In this document: in pieces, positions 1-14,403 of the stretch
How positions within the stretch are numbered: the stretch's first letter is position 1
Layout of the letters: the number at the start of each line of letters is the position of its first letter
Translations under genes and position numbers: made by a program
Origin: Icerya purchasi
Lineage: Eukaryota; Arthropoda; Insecta; Hemiptera; Monophlebidae
Reading direction: 5' to 3'
Assembly (NCBI GenBank): GCA_039619475.1
Contig: CM077115.1
Location: 485,968,400 to 486,032,399, forward strand
Length of the DNA stretch: 64,000 nt
Notes under the pieces: generated by a model
The model's database searches: none
Told to the model about the DNA's origin: nothing
What the model saw: only the letters and a program-made list of their open reading frames with translations

Positions 1-2303
1 GGAATCGGAAATGTTTCACACCATCTTTTCTTTGACATTTTAAAGAGAGATATATATTTTTAATCTCGTAAATGAGTGAATGAAATTTATAATTAAATAA
101 ACGACAAGCGCGGCCGAAGTAGACTATCGGAGAAAATTGTGAATTTGCATCTAGTTCGGCACGTTCGAAATAAAACCTAGGAACATAATATTGTAAATTT
201 ATTACCTTGTGAAATGTATATCTATAGTGCCGACAGTGTTGCATTTAACTTTTAATTAATCGCAGGTATTAAAGTAAAAATTATCATCCGACTCGTGTTA
301 AACTTCGATTATTATGTTATAGGCGATGATTAAAAATATACGTTAACGTTGTTTTGAGTACGCTCAAAGAAACTGGAAAAACCCCGACTAACTTCGGATG
401 ATGGTGATGATATAATATAAATTTTTTAAAAAAAATTAAGAATATATCGATACTATTCTCGACTATATTATAACTAGTAGCGTTCAGAATTCTCGCAAGT
501 CAAAAATCATTCGCAAGGGGCACATCTAAATCAAATGCTTCGTAGTTGCTTTGAAAAAATCTTATAAACGTGTAAATAAAATGTGTAATTCGAAATATTC
601 AAGAAGCACGAAAATGTTTAAAAAATGGTGGAATTCCAGTTGCTGATGAAGTGCAGATGGTAAAAAAGAATAAGAATTATCGAGTTCTGCCGATAATATT
701 AATGAAATTCGAGGGAAAATAACAAAATATTGTGCCGCTTCATTTGATATAACACGTCGAACTGGGTGTGTCGTTATTGCGCACCTCTTCATTGCTGTAT
801 AAGCCCAATTGTCATCGCAGATTGTTAAATACCCGAATAGAATGTGCAGGAGAACGTCGGCGCAGAATTGGCAAAGATTGTCTTCTAGTAAGGTGAAATT
901 TAACTAATCGAAATGAAAATTAAGTGGCACGTTCTGAAAGCAGTTTGTTCAACGAGCACGACAGAATTCTAAAAAGCGGAATAATATTTTAAATTGAGAC
1001 AAGACAATTGCTTACCTAACAAGCGAAACAATGTACGCTTGTACAGGTTAATCGTTAAAGGAGCTGCTATTTCAAGGAACCGCTCCAACTACTTCCGTTC
1101 GTCCAATTAGTACGCTTCCATATTGGTATTTTTCACCATCGATCACACGCTACAAACACTTTCTGTCGCATTTCGTAGTTCGTCGTTAGAATACAGGCGC
1201 TATTCACATGTGTGGTGTCGTCACACTTCAATAACAGTTCGGCGAACGCAGTTAATCTTGCTCCATTATCTGTGCTCATAATCCGTCCTCGTTATATTTT
1301 CGGCCGACTAGGCGTGCATTTCGAATTTTGCTTCCCCCGTCCGTTGCACTCCACTTATCGGTGCATTGATGTTTTTCTTCGGTTCTTCCGTGATTTTTAG
1401 GATGCATTCCAAACTACATTAGTGAGCTGAATTATTATAACACGGTGATTTCGCCGAGATGCAAGACTGTATGTCAGCTTAGAGACTCTCTGTTATAGGC
1501 ATAGAATCTGTCGACTACATTAAGGAATAACTTTTATTTCGTGGCTTACTTGTAAATTGCTACGTCACGAATGCTATATATATACCGAGGAGTGAATGCG
1601 ATTCTCTGCATAGTGTGAACGATCTCCAATGTTATTTTCGGCAACGCATTTGATGTTGAATTTTTTGGTCTTTATTCGTATTTTACTTTTTTTTTTTTTG
1701 CATTTGTTTTGTTTTTCTTAAGTTACGCCGTCAAAATATCTGCCGTGGATAATTTTAATGATGAAAATTGTCACGGTGCTGAAAACGAAAGAAAAACTAT
1801 AATGCTCGAATGGGAACTTTGGTATGAAGGTACTAATCGATTTGGGTCGGCTCGAATTTTAAATAATGGTTTTATAGCACACAGTTATGCTTTTTAGTTT
1901 ACTTAAAACATTAATAAGAAATTGCAATTGTCTCAGTCGAACTGTGATGGACTTTTTGCGCGCGATTATTTATATCACGTTTCCGCGACTTTTTAATTGG
2001 GCGCCGCCCTAAGCTTTCAGTCAGGTCCAAGCCATTAATGTATAAAACTATTAGACATCGAGACCGTTGGATCTATCGAATTTTGCTTCAAACTATAATC
2101 TCAAACGAAACCAGTCCCACCGGGAGGTGAATATTTTCGAACTACGCTGAAAGTTTAAATGCTATTCTTAATTAGTGGCGTACAACACAGTGGCAACAGT
2201 ATGTCAATCTCTCATTTTTGTGAATACTTGCGGCGGTCATTAATTATATCGCGGCACTTTTTAAAAAAAGGTTTAATTATTCGAGTAGCATTTAGTAGTC
2301 GCA
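1..2303. other. Intron-like DNA without recognisable gene
   Basis: AT-rich sequence with stops in all frames. No coding domain, RNA gene or repeat family was recognised by eye. It probably belongs to the long upstream intron of the gene whose exon lies at 45589-45718; that is inference. Confidence 0.5.
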
Positions 2304-2314
2304 CTGATGGTAAG
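2304..2314. repeat. Left target site duplication of SINE copy 1
   Basis: The 11-mer ctgatggtaag is repeated exactly at 2598-2608, directly after the element's tail. Confidence 0.75.
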
Positions 2315-2597
2315 TAGTAGCCTAGTGGTTAAAGCGCTTGGCTACTAAATCAGAGGTGTCATAGGTTACCGAGACTTGTTTCGTTCCAGATCCGAATCGC
2401 TCCCAGGTATATGTCCAGTCTGAAATTGAATTGGTTATACCAGAGAAATCTGGGAAGGTATAGGCGGATCCCAAGTAGAAAGGAACTGGCCCCGGTATTC
2501 TCATCAGATCCATTAGGCTTCTTAGTACCATTATGGAAAGCTTAACTTCACAGTCCATGATACTCTATTAAGGATATATGTTACTTTATTTACTTTG
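2315..2597 (+). repeat. tRNA-derived SINE, full-length copy 1
   Basis: A 283-bp element bounded by an 11-bp direct repeat, ctgatggtaag, at 2304-2314 and 2598-2608, which I read as its target site duplication. The head contains a good RNA polymerase III A-box (tagcctagtgg, 2318-2328). A degraded B-box-like ggtta stretch lies about 40 bases later. The tail ends in a TTACTTTATTTACTTT-type repeat. The body recurs twice near 30.1-30.8 kb, sharing blocks such as aatcagaggtgtcatagg, tagaaaggaactggcc and attctcatcagatccatta. Pol III boxes, repetition and target duplication together identify a SINE rather than a tRNA gene. This copy has the clearest ends. Confidence 0.82.
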
Positions 2598-2781
2598 CTG
2601 ATGGTAAGATATCGTTTAAACATATCATCCCAAATTTAAAACCGGTGTGCTCGGTTAAAGCAATGCAGCGAATATTGACTAGTATCTATAAATAATTAGA
2701 CCCCCGTATCAAATGCCGAAAATCAACGATAAATTTAAAAAAAAAAAAGGTAAATTTAATCTTGAACGTACTAAACAAGTC

Positions 2782-2785
<4 letters not shown>

Positions 2786-2813
<28 letters not shown>

Positions 2814-3387
2814 GGACGTCAACCAAGGGGACCTTTACCCAGAAACAAAAGAAGAAAGAAAAGAGCCGTCAGTTAAATTTGTATTCAATCAAAAATATAG
2901 ACAATATAAAGGAACTACTAATAATAGCTGCGATGATGAAGAAAAGGACAGAATGTAATATATGCAATAAGGAGTAGGAAACTTGAGCTTCAGCGGATGA
3001 AAATATATAGAAAACAACGTTCAGAAAAAAGGGACAGTCGAAGAGAACGTGATTAGCGTCACAGACCGTTGCTTCGTTCGGATGGAGATATGGAGAAGAA
3101 ATTAAGCGGAGGCGAACAGTAGAAGAGAACGATTAATATGTAGACGAATAAAATAGAAACAACAAGAGAACAAGGGAGTGCCGAAACATCGGGGAACTAT
3201 GAAACAGAAAGAAGATTAGGTTGCACAGATAGATAGAAAAATGATGCAGAAAGAAGAAGTATGAACATCTGACCGAAGTTTAAGATGGAATTTTTTTTAC
3301 ACACTGACAGGAGATTAGAGGATGGGATTTTGCTGGAAAAGGAGGAGGAGGAGCGGGAGGAAGAGGCAGCAACCCGAGCCAAAAAAT
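2786..3387 (-). mobile_element. RNase H-type LINE, 3' fragment
   Basis: The left end is a 28-base T tract at 2786-2813, the poly(A) tail of a minus-strand element. Then comes a 3' UTR block (complement of ttgtttctgggtaaaggtcc) and purine-rich sequence that on the minus strand gives degenerate C-terminal ORF2 coding sequence. The block runs to cagcaacccgagcc at about 3365-3380. The same order of blocks (T tract, 'gtcaacc..gacctt..cc(c)agaaacaa', 'gaagattaggttgcac', 'gagattagaggatgggatttt', 'gcagcaacccgagcc') occurs at 59852-60520 and partly at 39082-39545. It is 5'-truncated and full of stops. No target duplication was found. Confidence 0.75.
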
Positions 3388-6029
3388 AAATTAATGTATA
3401 TATAGTAATTTCTAAACACATTTGTGTAGTTAACCACGACTTTATTAAGATCGCATCTCGCTCGAACACCATTTCGCTTTACTTCGAATTTTTATTTTTT
3501 CCGGGAAAAAAAAAATGGTCGAATACAGCTCTGTCCACACATGCCCTCGAAAATAATATCTGAAATTAAAAGGAATGAGAAGAAGCAGTTCGGGATGAAT
3601 TCAGTATCAGTCGTACCATTTTCCACAGCGTTCTATGCGAATGATTATGAAACGTCAACTCTCATAGGAATTTATTGAAAAATTATTAAATATAATATCT
3701 AATAAGATATAATTAAAAATAGAATAGCGAGTAAATTGAATTACTAGTTAGTGGTAATAGTTGTCGCGATTAAAATTAAATGAGTTTCGAGTTTATAAAA
3801 TTATGTAATAAAATTCGAAATAAAATGATATTCGTTTAAAATGAAATTTGTGCTTGCCTGTGTCAATGTGTTTTCATATTAATAACTAATACCTATTACG
3901 TAAAAATCCCAAAATTAGACATTTTATTTTTTTTTATTTTCGGGATCTGGTCGATTTGTTTCGTTATTTATAAGCACATTCATTTTCTCGTTATATTCAC
4001 ACTTTTGTTTGCAGCGAATGCGCCACGTGCTTAAACTGCACCATTTAGCAGTAACTACTGTATTTTTGTTTCAGCACATATTACGTCAAATTGTCGCGAT
4101 GTGAGATCTAGCGTGAAAGAGACGACACCGCATCCTTATACTTCAGTTTAACTGCGCTGACTTTTCCTTTTCCACAACTGCGACTTCATTAGTGTCTCTT
4201 GCCGATTCGTAATTTTTCTCACCACTAATCCATCCACGTTAGTTTCTTGTGGATGATTTTGGTCTCGACAAGCAGTGCAATGAGGCTGATCCTTTGAAAG
4301 TTGCTGCTCATTCAAGCTTTCATTTTAAGAGAACACCAGGTGTCTCTTATCCTTACGTAAAACATTTCATTTCACATCTCGGTCTGTGTGTCTCTATTTC
4401 GTCCAATCTTCCTTTTCTAATTTGTCGGTTCTCAGAGTTTCCTTCTCTTTGTCGTTTTTTTTTTTTTTTTATAATCATACTTTATTTGTTTTGCTACCTC
4501 GTTTTTAGTCTAGCTCAATAAAAAAATTGCGTCTATGTTGCTCTAATATCATGTTTTCCACGAAATCTTTTCTCTTTCTGTTAAATATTTTTGCCTTCAA
4601 AATTGCGTAAAATTTGAACTTCTATCGCTTATAAGTCAGAATTTTGGTGTAACATCGGCGCAACATTTCTATCTTCAACAGTTTTTATAAATGAATTTAA
4701 TCGATTTGAGATCCCTTTTCCAAAAGAAAAAAAAAGAATAATTTGTTAAACAGACTCCGGTGCAGAATTCCGCGTGAATAATTCGGTCTTAAAAAAAAGG
4801 CCAACAACAGAATTTTGGACGGTACTGTATAGCTCATACTCCCTTTCAGGCTCTAACACCGTAATGAAATTATTAATTTAATTAATGAAAAATTATTCTT
4901 CGTAATGTTCAGTTTAATTTTCGAATTAAACATTAAAAAGTTAAATTTGTGAAATCGGGTGCAACGACGGACACCTGTTATAATGAGCGCATCAATTTAT
5001 TTTCATTTCACCTTTTCTATTTTTTATAAACCGATTGAATGTGAAGTAGTATACGTCACACTATATGCAACTAAAATTTATTACTTAATTAACCGAGCAA
5101 CGTACAATGTCACGCGGAATTTTTTATTATGCGGAACTAATTGACATTTTATAATTGTTAGCGATTTTTATTTATTTTTGCGGCGTAAACGGCGTGACTT
5201 ATCATTATTGCAAACTTTTTTTCTTAAAGTAATATCCATTATTCATCCGTGCGTACGAAAAAAACCGTATTAAAAATTACATCACGCTGAGAAAAAAATT
5301 TCTAGTAGCGAGAATACACATACAGTATCGTTAACCGGCATAGAAATTGTTAGTTTTGTTTTCTTTTTCGTCATTTACGATCTACCCTATGCTGGCACAG
5401 TTGATTTACAAAAAGACAAATATGGTACACTAGTCCACTCCTTTTATAAGAAAAATCACAGCTTGTCTATATAAATCTTTAATTTGAGATGTTGCAGTAA
5501 ATTGGTTCAAACGAAGTTTCTGCATACTGGATCACGCACGGTCCCTACACTGTTACCTTCATAGATGGTTGCATTTAATGGAGACCTGGGTGCTTTCAAA
5601 ACGCATTCTAGAACTTTTGATTGAAATCATTTTATTCCCAAAATCGAGTTCTATACGTAACATGCGGATCGCAAGTATTTGCTCGCGTATGCCGCACGCA
5701 TCGCAAATACGGGGAACCGTTACCATCAGCTGCCAAGCTGATTCCCATTTGGTCCTCTATTCGGAGTTCAATAAAGTTATTCAGCTGTCAAATTCTCCTA
5801 TTTCGATTCTCACGGAAAACTGTTCGTAAAGACCGTTTACATTTTATTATTCAACTGAAGTTGCGTTTTAAAATTTTCAATTATTCTTCATTATTATTAT
5901 TATATACATTGAAATGTCACACATACACAGAAATATCCTATGTATTAACATTCAATCCGTGATAAAAAAATAAATGGGCGATATAAATAATTTTAATCTA
6001 ATAGGTATTATTATTAATTTATATAATAT
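3388..6029. other. Intron-like DNA without recognisable gene
   Basis: AT-rich sequence with homopolymer tracts. Short open stretches, including two overlapping ones at 5569-5962, show no domain, codon bias or splice context I could trust. Confidence 0.45.
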
Positions 6030-6475
6030 ACTAGCTGTTGCCCACGGCTTCGCCCATGTATTAATAATAACTGTTTAAATCTGTACTTGGAAATTAATAA
6101 AAAAAAAAATTTTTTTTTATTTAATCTGGAATCATAGTTATGTAAGGATTCTTTCTCTCCCTGAGAATCATGTTTATCACTACGCAACAAAAAATGGTCT
6201 TCGTGTTTCACGTTTAATTTGTATCTACTGTGATAATCGTTTTATTTAAAATTTTTGTATTCATCTCTTTTTCATTTCTGTACCGTCGCATCTCGACCGC
6301 TTAAAACCTCATATATCATGAAGGAAAGGGGGTAGAAAACTCAGCCTTACCATAGCCTTCGTTGGGACAAAACACATACACCCTGAAAATTTTAGCATGA
6401 TCCGTCCAGCGGTACAAGAATGCATAACATATAAACGTACAAACATTCATTATTTTATGATTATTGAAAATATAT
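6030..6475 (+). repeat. Interspersed repeat resembling an insect LINE 3' end
   Basis: It begins with actagctgttgcccacggc ttcgccc, a sentence-like motif widespread at the start of RTE/CR1-related 3' fragments in insect genomes (from memory of the family, not a search). It ends with a block resembling 'gatccgtccagcggtacaag..ataacatataaacgtacaaac', also characteristic of those fragments. Between them lies non-coding AT-rich sequence. The exact boundaries and clade are uncertain. Confidence 0.55.
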
Positions 6476-9400
6476 AAGTTCGAATTTTTCATTTCCGTTT
6501 TGTATTAGACCGGGGGAAGAGTCCGGTTACTAGAGCAGGAGTGTGTAAAGAAAGTTACGTTATGTTTGTCAATTTATCCAAGTTTAATGTAGGCTGGTGG
6601 AAAATAAAACGGTCACTGAGAAATTAGTGAAAAGGCGATGTGCTGTTGTTTAGGCGACATTAATTCGCAGTGAGCAATACGAGAAGCTGGCCGTTAGAAG
6701 TTTCTCACGTACGCTTCGTCATAAACCCGACGGGGATGGCAGCTTTTAGCGAAAGTTTTATTCTGGCTTTTGCAGAGCTTAATTAAATTTGGATGACGCG
6801 CTTTAGATATATATGTATGTGTGTGTTTCCGTTTGCCATGCCACAATACACCTGTCGGTCGGAAAAAGTTTTTAATTACGTTTTTTTAAAATGCGAATTG
6901 TTTGCGCGTTTCATTCGATTTCTTTCACTGTCGATATCGAAAAGTCAACCACCTCCGTCACAACACGGGGGGCAATTTACAGCGGGGTGCCGACGATCGC
7001 TTTGCGACAGAGAGCGACAGCGAATGAGTGTGTAAGAAGGAGGACAGTGAACCGAAACGAAATTTTTGTTTTTCACTTCCTTTTTTCGGGAAAATAATTA
7101 ATATTTCATTGAAGTATCCTCGACCGCATTTAGTTTTTCAAATAAAAATATAAAACAAAACGTTGCCGCCTAGTATCGCATTTTAATTTTTTTCCGAACT
7201 AACATTTAATCTCATTAGTACTTTGCCGTGTTGCTACAACACCGCTTGCTTTATATTTCATGAAAAAGTGCAGGATTTTTATAATTAATACGTTTTCTCG
7301 CTTTCCTTCTTTATCATATCCCGATTTTTCTTCTTGGTCAAATTTTAGTACATGGTCGGTTTTACGGTATTTTGGCGTGGTCACTTTTCCGGAAGACACT
7401 TGGTTAAATTCATCTTAACGTCAGTTTGACATCTATCATTATTTCGGAAACATCTTCCGTATACAAATTTGCCCCACACTGTTCCGAAGTTCTCGATTTA
7501 GTTTCGAGTTAAATCCTAATTTATTTAATTGTATGCTTTCATTAAGGAAATTAACGTAATTATAAATGATGTATGGCAGACTAGATATGGACCAATGATC
7601 TGCATGATAGAATAACTTTTAAATTCTTCCACAGCGTAGGAAATAGATTTAATGTCGAAGATGAGTTGTATGTAAATTTCTAGTCAATGCTATCTCTAGA
7701 CATGGCAATTTCGGATCGTATTTGAAAAAGCGTGTGAGCATAAGACCAATAGAAGACACTTGTTTATTTTGCAACTCCTTCATCGATTCGGCATTTTCTC
7801 TATTTAATTATAGTCAATTGGATATTATACATAGGCTTATTAAATATCTATAATGTGTTAAGTCTTTTAATCAATATGTCAAATAATTAAATTTAATATG
7901 TTTTAATTTATGCTGCGACTAGGCTTTTTTATCGTGGTTAATTAAAAAAAACGAAAAAAACTGCTCCGATGCTGGATGTTATTACGTACAGCCCGTTCGG
8001 TCGGCGGTGAATCATATACTTAATGACCACGTGTTGTGCTGTTGATCAATAACCCACACTAACTAACGCCTGCGACGCCTCAGGTGCATTAATCTGAGCA
8101 AGTTAAAAGAGTCCATTGCGTCCTATATTATATCGGAATTGACGGAAATATTCCGAATTTATTTTTCAAAAAATATTGCAAAGAAAATATTAACAACAAT
8201 AGGGTAAGCTTCTTCAGTTTACTGCTCGGCTGGAAAAGGCAGCAGTTGTATATAAAAAGGAGAAAAAACATAAATAAAGCAATCTGTTGCGGTATTCTTT
8301 TATTCTTTTTTCCTTCTTTTTGCGTATAATTGATAAAGGCGTAGAAATCAAAGATAGCCTTTTTCTAACGATGACGTAGTATTGAAATCAGTAAGTCTTC
8401 TTCCGGAAGATTTAATTATTCTGTTTTCATGCAAAGTAATTCCAAAAATGGCTTCCGCTTTAGAATGTTCGTCCAGTAAAATCCGCTCTTTTTTGTAATA
8501 GAAAACATAGAAAACCGTAAGCATTGAGTATTATTATTCGTCATAAAGTTTTAAACATAATTTACAAGTAAATGACAAGAAAAATGGCAGATTACGTCTG
8601 CTTAATAGAGCCAAAATTCTATAACACCTTAAACTCGCTTTTTTTTTGCTTTTTTTTAGACACGTACCGGCCTACAGATAAAAGTTGTCGGTTAAAATAT
8701 TGAAAATGTAAAAGACGGCGAGGACGATGGACAAAGAAGAGAAGTACCGGATGTTTCATTTTTTTTAGCGAATGAAAATATGAAACGTAGAAAAAAGGAG
8801 GAATTCACTTCCGCTCTAAAAAAAAAAAATCTAGTTGCGATTTTTTTTTTTTCTTAAATATTTTTGGCCCGTTAACTATTTAACCAAACTCTAGAGCAAT
8901 TGATTTGTATTTTCAATGCGTAACTGCGCGCTTCGAGCCAGGTCCTACCTGAACAAAGCCCTAATGCCTGATCTCTGACGCTGCGGTACTGGCCGTGTAT
9001 TTCCAGACCGTCTTGAACTATAATGCTATGAAAGAGATGCAGAGAAATAAAACATGAAGGGAGAGAGATGACCGTTCGAAGAAAATACGGTCAGTTGTAT
9101 CCAAGACTACATCACCCGAAAATCGGAGATGTCAATGCCCTCCACCTCCCACCCCCACAGGTTAAACCGTCCAGTCGGTTTATTTATATTGAATTTTTGC
9201 CGTTCAAACAAATTCCCCAGAGTAAATTATTTTAGAGTTGCTGAAGGATTCTGAAATGTTGTAAATTTCAAACCTTCGAGTTAATTAATCCACACTTTTT
9301 GTTTCCTTTTGACTAGTTCTTTATATCTAACGTCAAGTGGAAATAAAATATTGTTTCTACAAGACACTTTGTTGAAAATTTACGTCCGTGTTATCAAAAA

Positions 9401-10477
9401 TTCGATTTTTTACCCTCTTGCGTTATTATTTAACTTTTTACAGGCAAAAAAGAGAAAAATTACAATTTTGTCAAATTTTTGATAAAAGATTTTTTTGTAT
9501 ACATCCGGTCTTAAAAACTGCGCTACGAGTTTTTTTTCTTCTTATTCTTCCTTAAACTGTTGACAAAAAAAAATTTACACATCCAACTTTTACAAATGAC
9601 GAGAATTTAATAGAAAAATCAGACTGATGACGGATTGGGAAACTTATTCTTAATCCCGAGTATCAACGGTGCAATAACTTACTCGCTACCTTCTAACAGT
9701 TGTATGAAGTACACACTACTACCTGGCTAAATTTTTTGTCATGTCCGTTAATTCGCTGTTCAAATAGCAGAAAAAAATTAATTAAAATACTCCGAATATA
9801 TTAACTTGAATATATATTTCGTTATGTTTAATAGAGAACGCCGCGAAGCTCTACTGGTAGCCTGCATTCCCAGACATCAGCTTATAGGTAAGTCCGAAAG
9901 ATAAATATTGGATTTTTCTACTCTCGCTATCCTGCCTCAGACCGACATCCCTTCGCCTCTGTCTATTTTTTCAAATCATATTTGGGTTATTAACGACGAC
10001 CGTTTTCATTTTTCTCTCTATTGTTTGACAAAAAATCCTAATCGTTCTAAAAGTCTTTTGAAAGCTGCATCTCTTTCTCCTTTCCCACTATTCTAATATA
10101 CCATTCCCATTCACGTTTGTTCTTTCGTTTACTCAATTGAAATTAGTTTTCCGTGCATCTTTGGCTAAAACCCGGGGAACAGTAATGATCAAGCGGGTTC
10201 ATTAGAGATCGTTAGATTTCTCGGCGAGTTTTCAGTTTTTCTTTCAGCTGTTCATCGACTGCTGTTCGACTCTTTTGCTGTAGTTTTTGATTCCGGCTTT
10301 ATATCATCATTTTTTTCTTTTTTTGATTTTTTCGAACTTCTTGCAGTTTCGACTCTTTGTCGTTTTGATCACTTTCCTACTTCATTTTCTCGTTTTCAAC
10401 TTTTGTCCTTTACGCATTTTTTTTTTATCACCTTATTTTTAACCTTTTTTTTCTGCCGAGCGATTTAGTCTTAATAA

Positions 10478-10512
<35 letters not shown>

Positions 10513-13500
10513 ATGAGTAAAAATATTTCGAAAATCAGATCTTCTAATATTTTATTTTTAAACATTATTCCGTTCACTGAAGGTCGTTCCTTCAGTTTCC
10601 TTTGGCTCTGTACATACATATATTGCTGTTTCCAGTCTCGAAAAGCTTTAGGGACCCGATCGAATCACTTTTAATACTTTCCGTAATTTCCTTTCTAAGT
10701 TTCTAAAGTAGCATTTTATTTTGGGAAGGATTAGAAAAAAAGTTAGTCGAATATAGAATCCTGACGAGTATGACAGTCGGTGGTCGAAAGGTGATTTTGA
10801 CTTGATACGCATGCGTTGTGTAAAATTCTATCCGTTACATTTTCTCACGCAACCTTCGTGGGAGACTTGTTTTCTCGTTCCAGGTTTGTTTACTCAGATT
10901 ATTCGGCGTAGGTTGTAATACATCTTCTCTTCGACGCAAAATTCTGTTAAAGGTCAGCCATTAACGTTACAAAATATCCGTTTACCGTCGGAAATTCCTG
11001 TAAATTAGCCAAGGGGAAAGAGATGAATTAGGGTTTGTTTATAGTGGTTTCAATTTATTCTGTAAACTATTTCGGATTTAAGTGTGCATTCTACCGAGTT
11101 CCGCGAATTCGAGAAACTTTTAATAACTCGGTTCGTTTCGAATTTTTAGAGTCGTTACAGAAAAAGGTTGTTTGTTGGCACTGTAAACAAGATTTCCTAT
11201 TAGTACAATTCGGATAAGAACGAGAACAATTTCGAGCGGGAGAAGTTTTTGTAAATATCGCGGATATGGCAGGTTAGATTTACTACGAAGAGTGTCTATT
11301 AATTGCGCTACATTCCCAAAATTTATTTTGCCGCTTATTCGTTAAATAGTGGCGGATGAAAATTAAGGTTTTACGTATTATTTCGTTAATTTCTACCGCT
11401 GAAAGCAACAGGTCATTTGTGCCCAAATTGGCCCTAATAGAATTGAATAGGGTCGTCGTCGTCATCTAACGCAAAATTAGGAAGAAGTACTAGCCTCCCG
11501 CAATTTCCTCCACAGTTCATTAGGCTTAGTGCATGGCGAAAGGCTTAAAATTATTTAACCGGTATTAATATTGACTTAAAATTTGTTTTTCTCAACTTCT
11601 CATGTGGCAATCTTGGATTTAAAAATAAATAAAAAATATTTTTTAAAAGATAATAATAGTTGAAGCTAATTTAACATCCTACGACAGCAGCCTCTGTGTA
11701 CCATACGAATAGTTAGTTTGTTCTTTTAGAATGTAGTCAAACTAACGGTTAGGTTAACACGCAAAAAGTAACTCTTTATGTAGCGAACTGTACAAGTCTT
11801 TTCATATCGAGGGAAGAATTAAATCTATTAATTTATCGATCTCCTTTAATAATAAACCTTTTGATACCTGCTCAGTTGTTACATTTCCTTATGTTCCATA
11901 AATACGTGTAATAAATTCTGGTTACAAGACGAAATCTTCGCAACTCTCTGCTAGTTCAAAAGGCGGTTTAACATCCTATCCTGCGGCGGAGGTAGCCAAA
12001 TATATTTAGTGACCGAATTTTTCTCTCTCCATCCTCGCAAACATATTTCGATTTCACCCGTCACCTTACTTGTATTTTTTCTTCTACCGAACACATTCAT
12101 GATCCAGATTTATTTCGCTTATTTTCCCGCCCAGTCCCCTGCTCACGTAGAGTTCTCTTTCCTCCGAAAAAGAACGTGTATTTCTTGGTTAGAAAGAGAA
12201 GTGTGTAGGGGAGCTTTATTCAACAAAAACTTCTTACGCATCCCCTACGCAACCGGGTGTTCAAATATTCTTAAAATATGGTCTTTTTTAGTCAATTCCT
12301 GCGTGTTGTCTTACCAAAAATCATCGAATGTCTTTTAGTAGCCACTGCAGACTAATTCGATCGAAGAACTGAGGTCCGTCCGTTAATTTGCGAATGCAGA
12401 AGCGTGAAAGTTCACTGTCTTCGATTTCTGAAAATACCAGTTATTTTCAAGAATGCTACTGATAAAGCGCCTGGTTCAAACTCTTTAATACCTCTCAAAA
12501 GGCAAAATTTTTTTATTTTAGATTTTCGCGAAAAACCCTTAATCATGTCAATCCTCAAACTAAAAAAATATCCCCTTTCTGTTTCCGCCTTCGGGATCTT
12601 ACGTCAATAAAGCAAGAAGCAGTCGTCGAACACTTTTTTTTTTTTTTTGTTTCCGATGCCATTCCTTCATCAAAACTTCCGCTTGAAAATCAGCGGTCTA
12701 TCTTATTCAATTAGTCCACACGCGTAGTTATCTGGCATGCACATGAATCTGAAGAACAAATTAGCTGAAACAACTTTCGTAATTTTGCGTACAAATGGAA
12801 AAAAACGAAAGCAGGATCTCCTATTTTTGAAAGGAACTCATTTCTAAAAGAGCTTCTGTGCGTTACCTTGTGCATTCTGCAAATGGAAAATCTAGTTTTT
12901 TAAACGTCAACAACGCGCCTTTATATTTGTTGACGATCTGAGTGTGTTCTTATCGTAAAACATTTTCCATCCAATAATATACCCACCCCTCTCGATTAAT
13001 AAACCGACCGGCTGAAAATAATGATTTATAAACTCAATTGCACTCGCTGTTTTGACACGAAAAGCGACCAAGTTAATTCTTACCTTTCGCCTTTATAGTT
13101 CACCGCTGCAAGTGTTTCAGTGAAATTATTGACTTCACTGCCTGATTCGAAGATCTTGTTCAGGTGACATAATAGAACTAAAAACGTTTCGAATTCCTTA
13201 AATTATCCTTATTTCCAAATTATAAGTCCGAAGTTTAAATCAATGAATCCTTGGTCAAACTCTAGGGCTGCAGTATTTTCTGACAGAGAAGGATGCAGAA
13301 AACTCACGTTCGTTTTATGTAATTACGTCCTTCTTTGAAGCATCTGTTGTCACCTTTTCTGAAGATTTATTTCACCTAAAACTGAACAGATTTTCTAGCA
13401 GAGGTGTTGTAACGGTTTCAATCGTACAGAGTTTCTCTTCTCGCACAGATGTTAGCCAACAGAAAGAACAAGCTCCGGGTTGTTTACGAATACGTTAGTG

Positions 13501-14403
13501 TGTAGTCTCTTTGTTATATCTAGAGTATAAGAACCATGTGTTTTAATAACCCTGACTGATTTAAACAATACGCGCTATCATGCAGTCCCGGAAGAAAAAG
13601 AAGAAACGTTATCAGCTACAATTTTGTTTCGTAAAACGATTTTAAAATATAGTATACTTTTTGTTAAGGAATTCTGTCTAACAAATCTACACACGGATTT
13701 ATTAGTTCTTCTGGGTTTTTTCCTTTAAAGCGGGAAAATCATCATGGTTTTTAACTTTTTTACGTGTGTGTGTGTGTGTAATTAGAGGAAATGGATCTTA
13801 TGGAAACGGGCAAGTTTAACAACATGTAAAAAATGCGTTCGCATTTATCACGGCGAAGATATAATAAAATCGGTATTAGACTAGTCTGTCATGACTTAAA
13901 TGTAAATAAATGAGCGCAAAAGCATATAAATATATTAATATTAATTTTAACGAAATAATAAAGTAAGGATTATAACCGGATAATACGGTGGCAAGAGTGC
14001 GCGATCCATTGAAGGAATTAACGGTAAGTTTTTAATATGTGTTATTCTAGAAATTTACGAGCTAGTTCGTAACTTGTGCATTTATTTTGCTGGCATGTCC
14101 TTTTTTAACGCAGAATTCTAAAATTCGCCGAATTGCTTAGAAACTTTCAGTGATATATATTTTTCAGATTGGCTAAATAGCTTAAGCGGGAAAAAATAAA
14201 GTGAAAAAATTAAAAGAGTTTTTAATTATTAGCGGAGTTAAGAAAAGATAATTTTTGCGGTTCCATTAAATTTCGGTATTTTTTGAAGGAGCCAGATGAA
14301 AACATCGGTCGTCTGTCCTGATATCAGAATAATATTTAATTTAGACTAAATCGTATTACAGCGATCGAAAATAATGGATTATTACGATAGTGCTATATAC
14401 AGC
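6476..14403. other. Long stretch without recognisable gene
   Basis: Nearly 8 kb of AT-rich, stop-dense DNA. It holds an (AAAT) microsatellite at 10475-10514, several T or A tracts of 8-15 bases and a short TG tract near 13763. I see no exon, RNA gene or identifiable transposon body. The region at 12009-12338 is open for 109 codons but looks like nothing known. Confidence 0.45.
10475..10514. repeat. (AAAT)n microsatellite
   Basis: About ten tandem copies of a 4-base unit, read as aaat/aata. Confidence 0.95.

Noticed and set aside
2315..2400. A tRNA gene
   Set aside because: The A-box is good, but the B-box is degraded, the cloverleaf cannot be closed, and the segment belongs to a dispersed 283-bp element with a target duplication.
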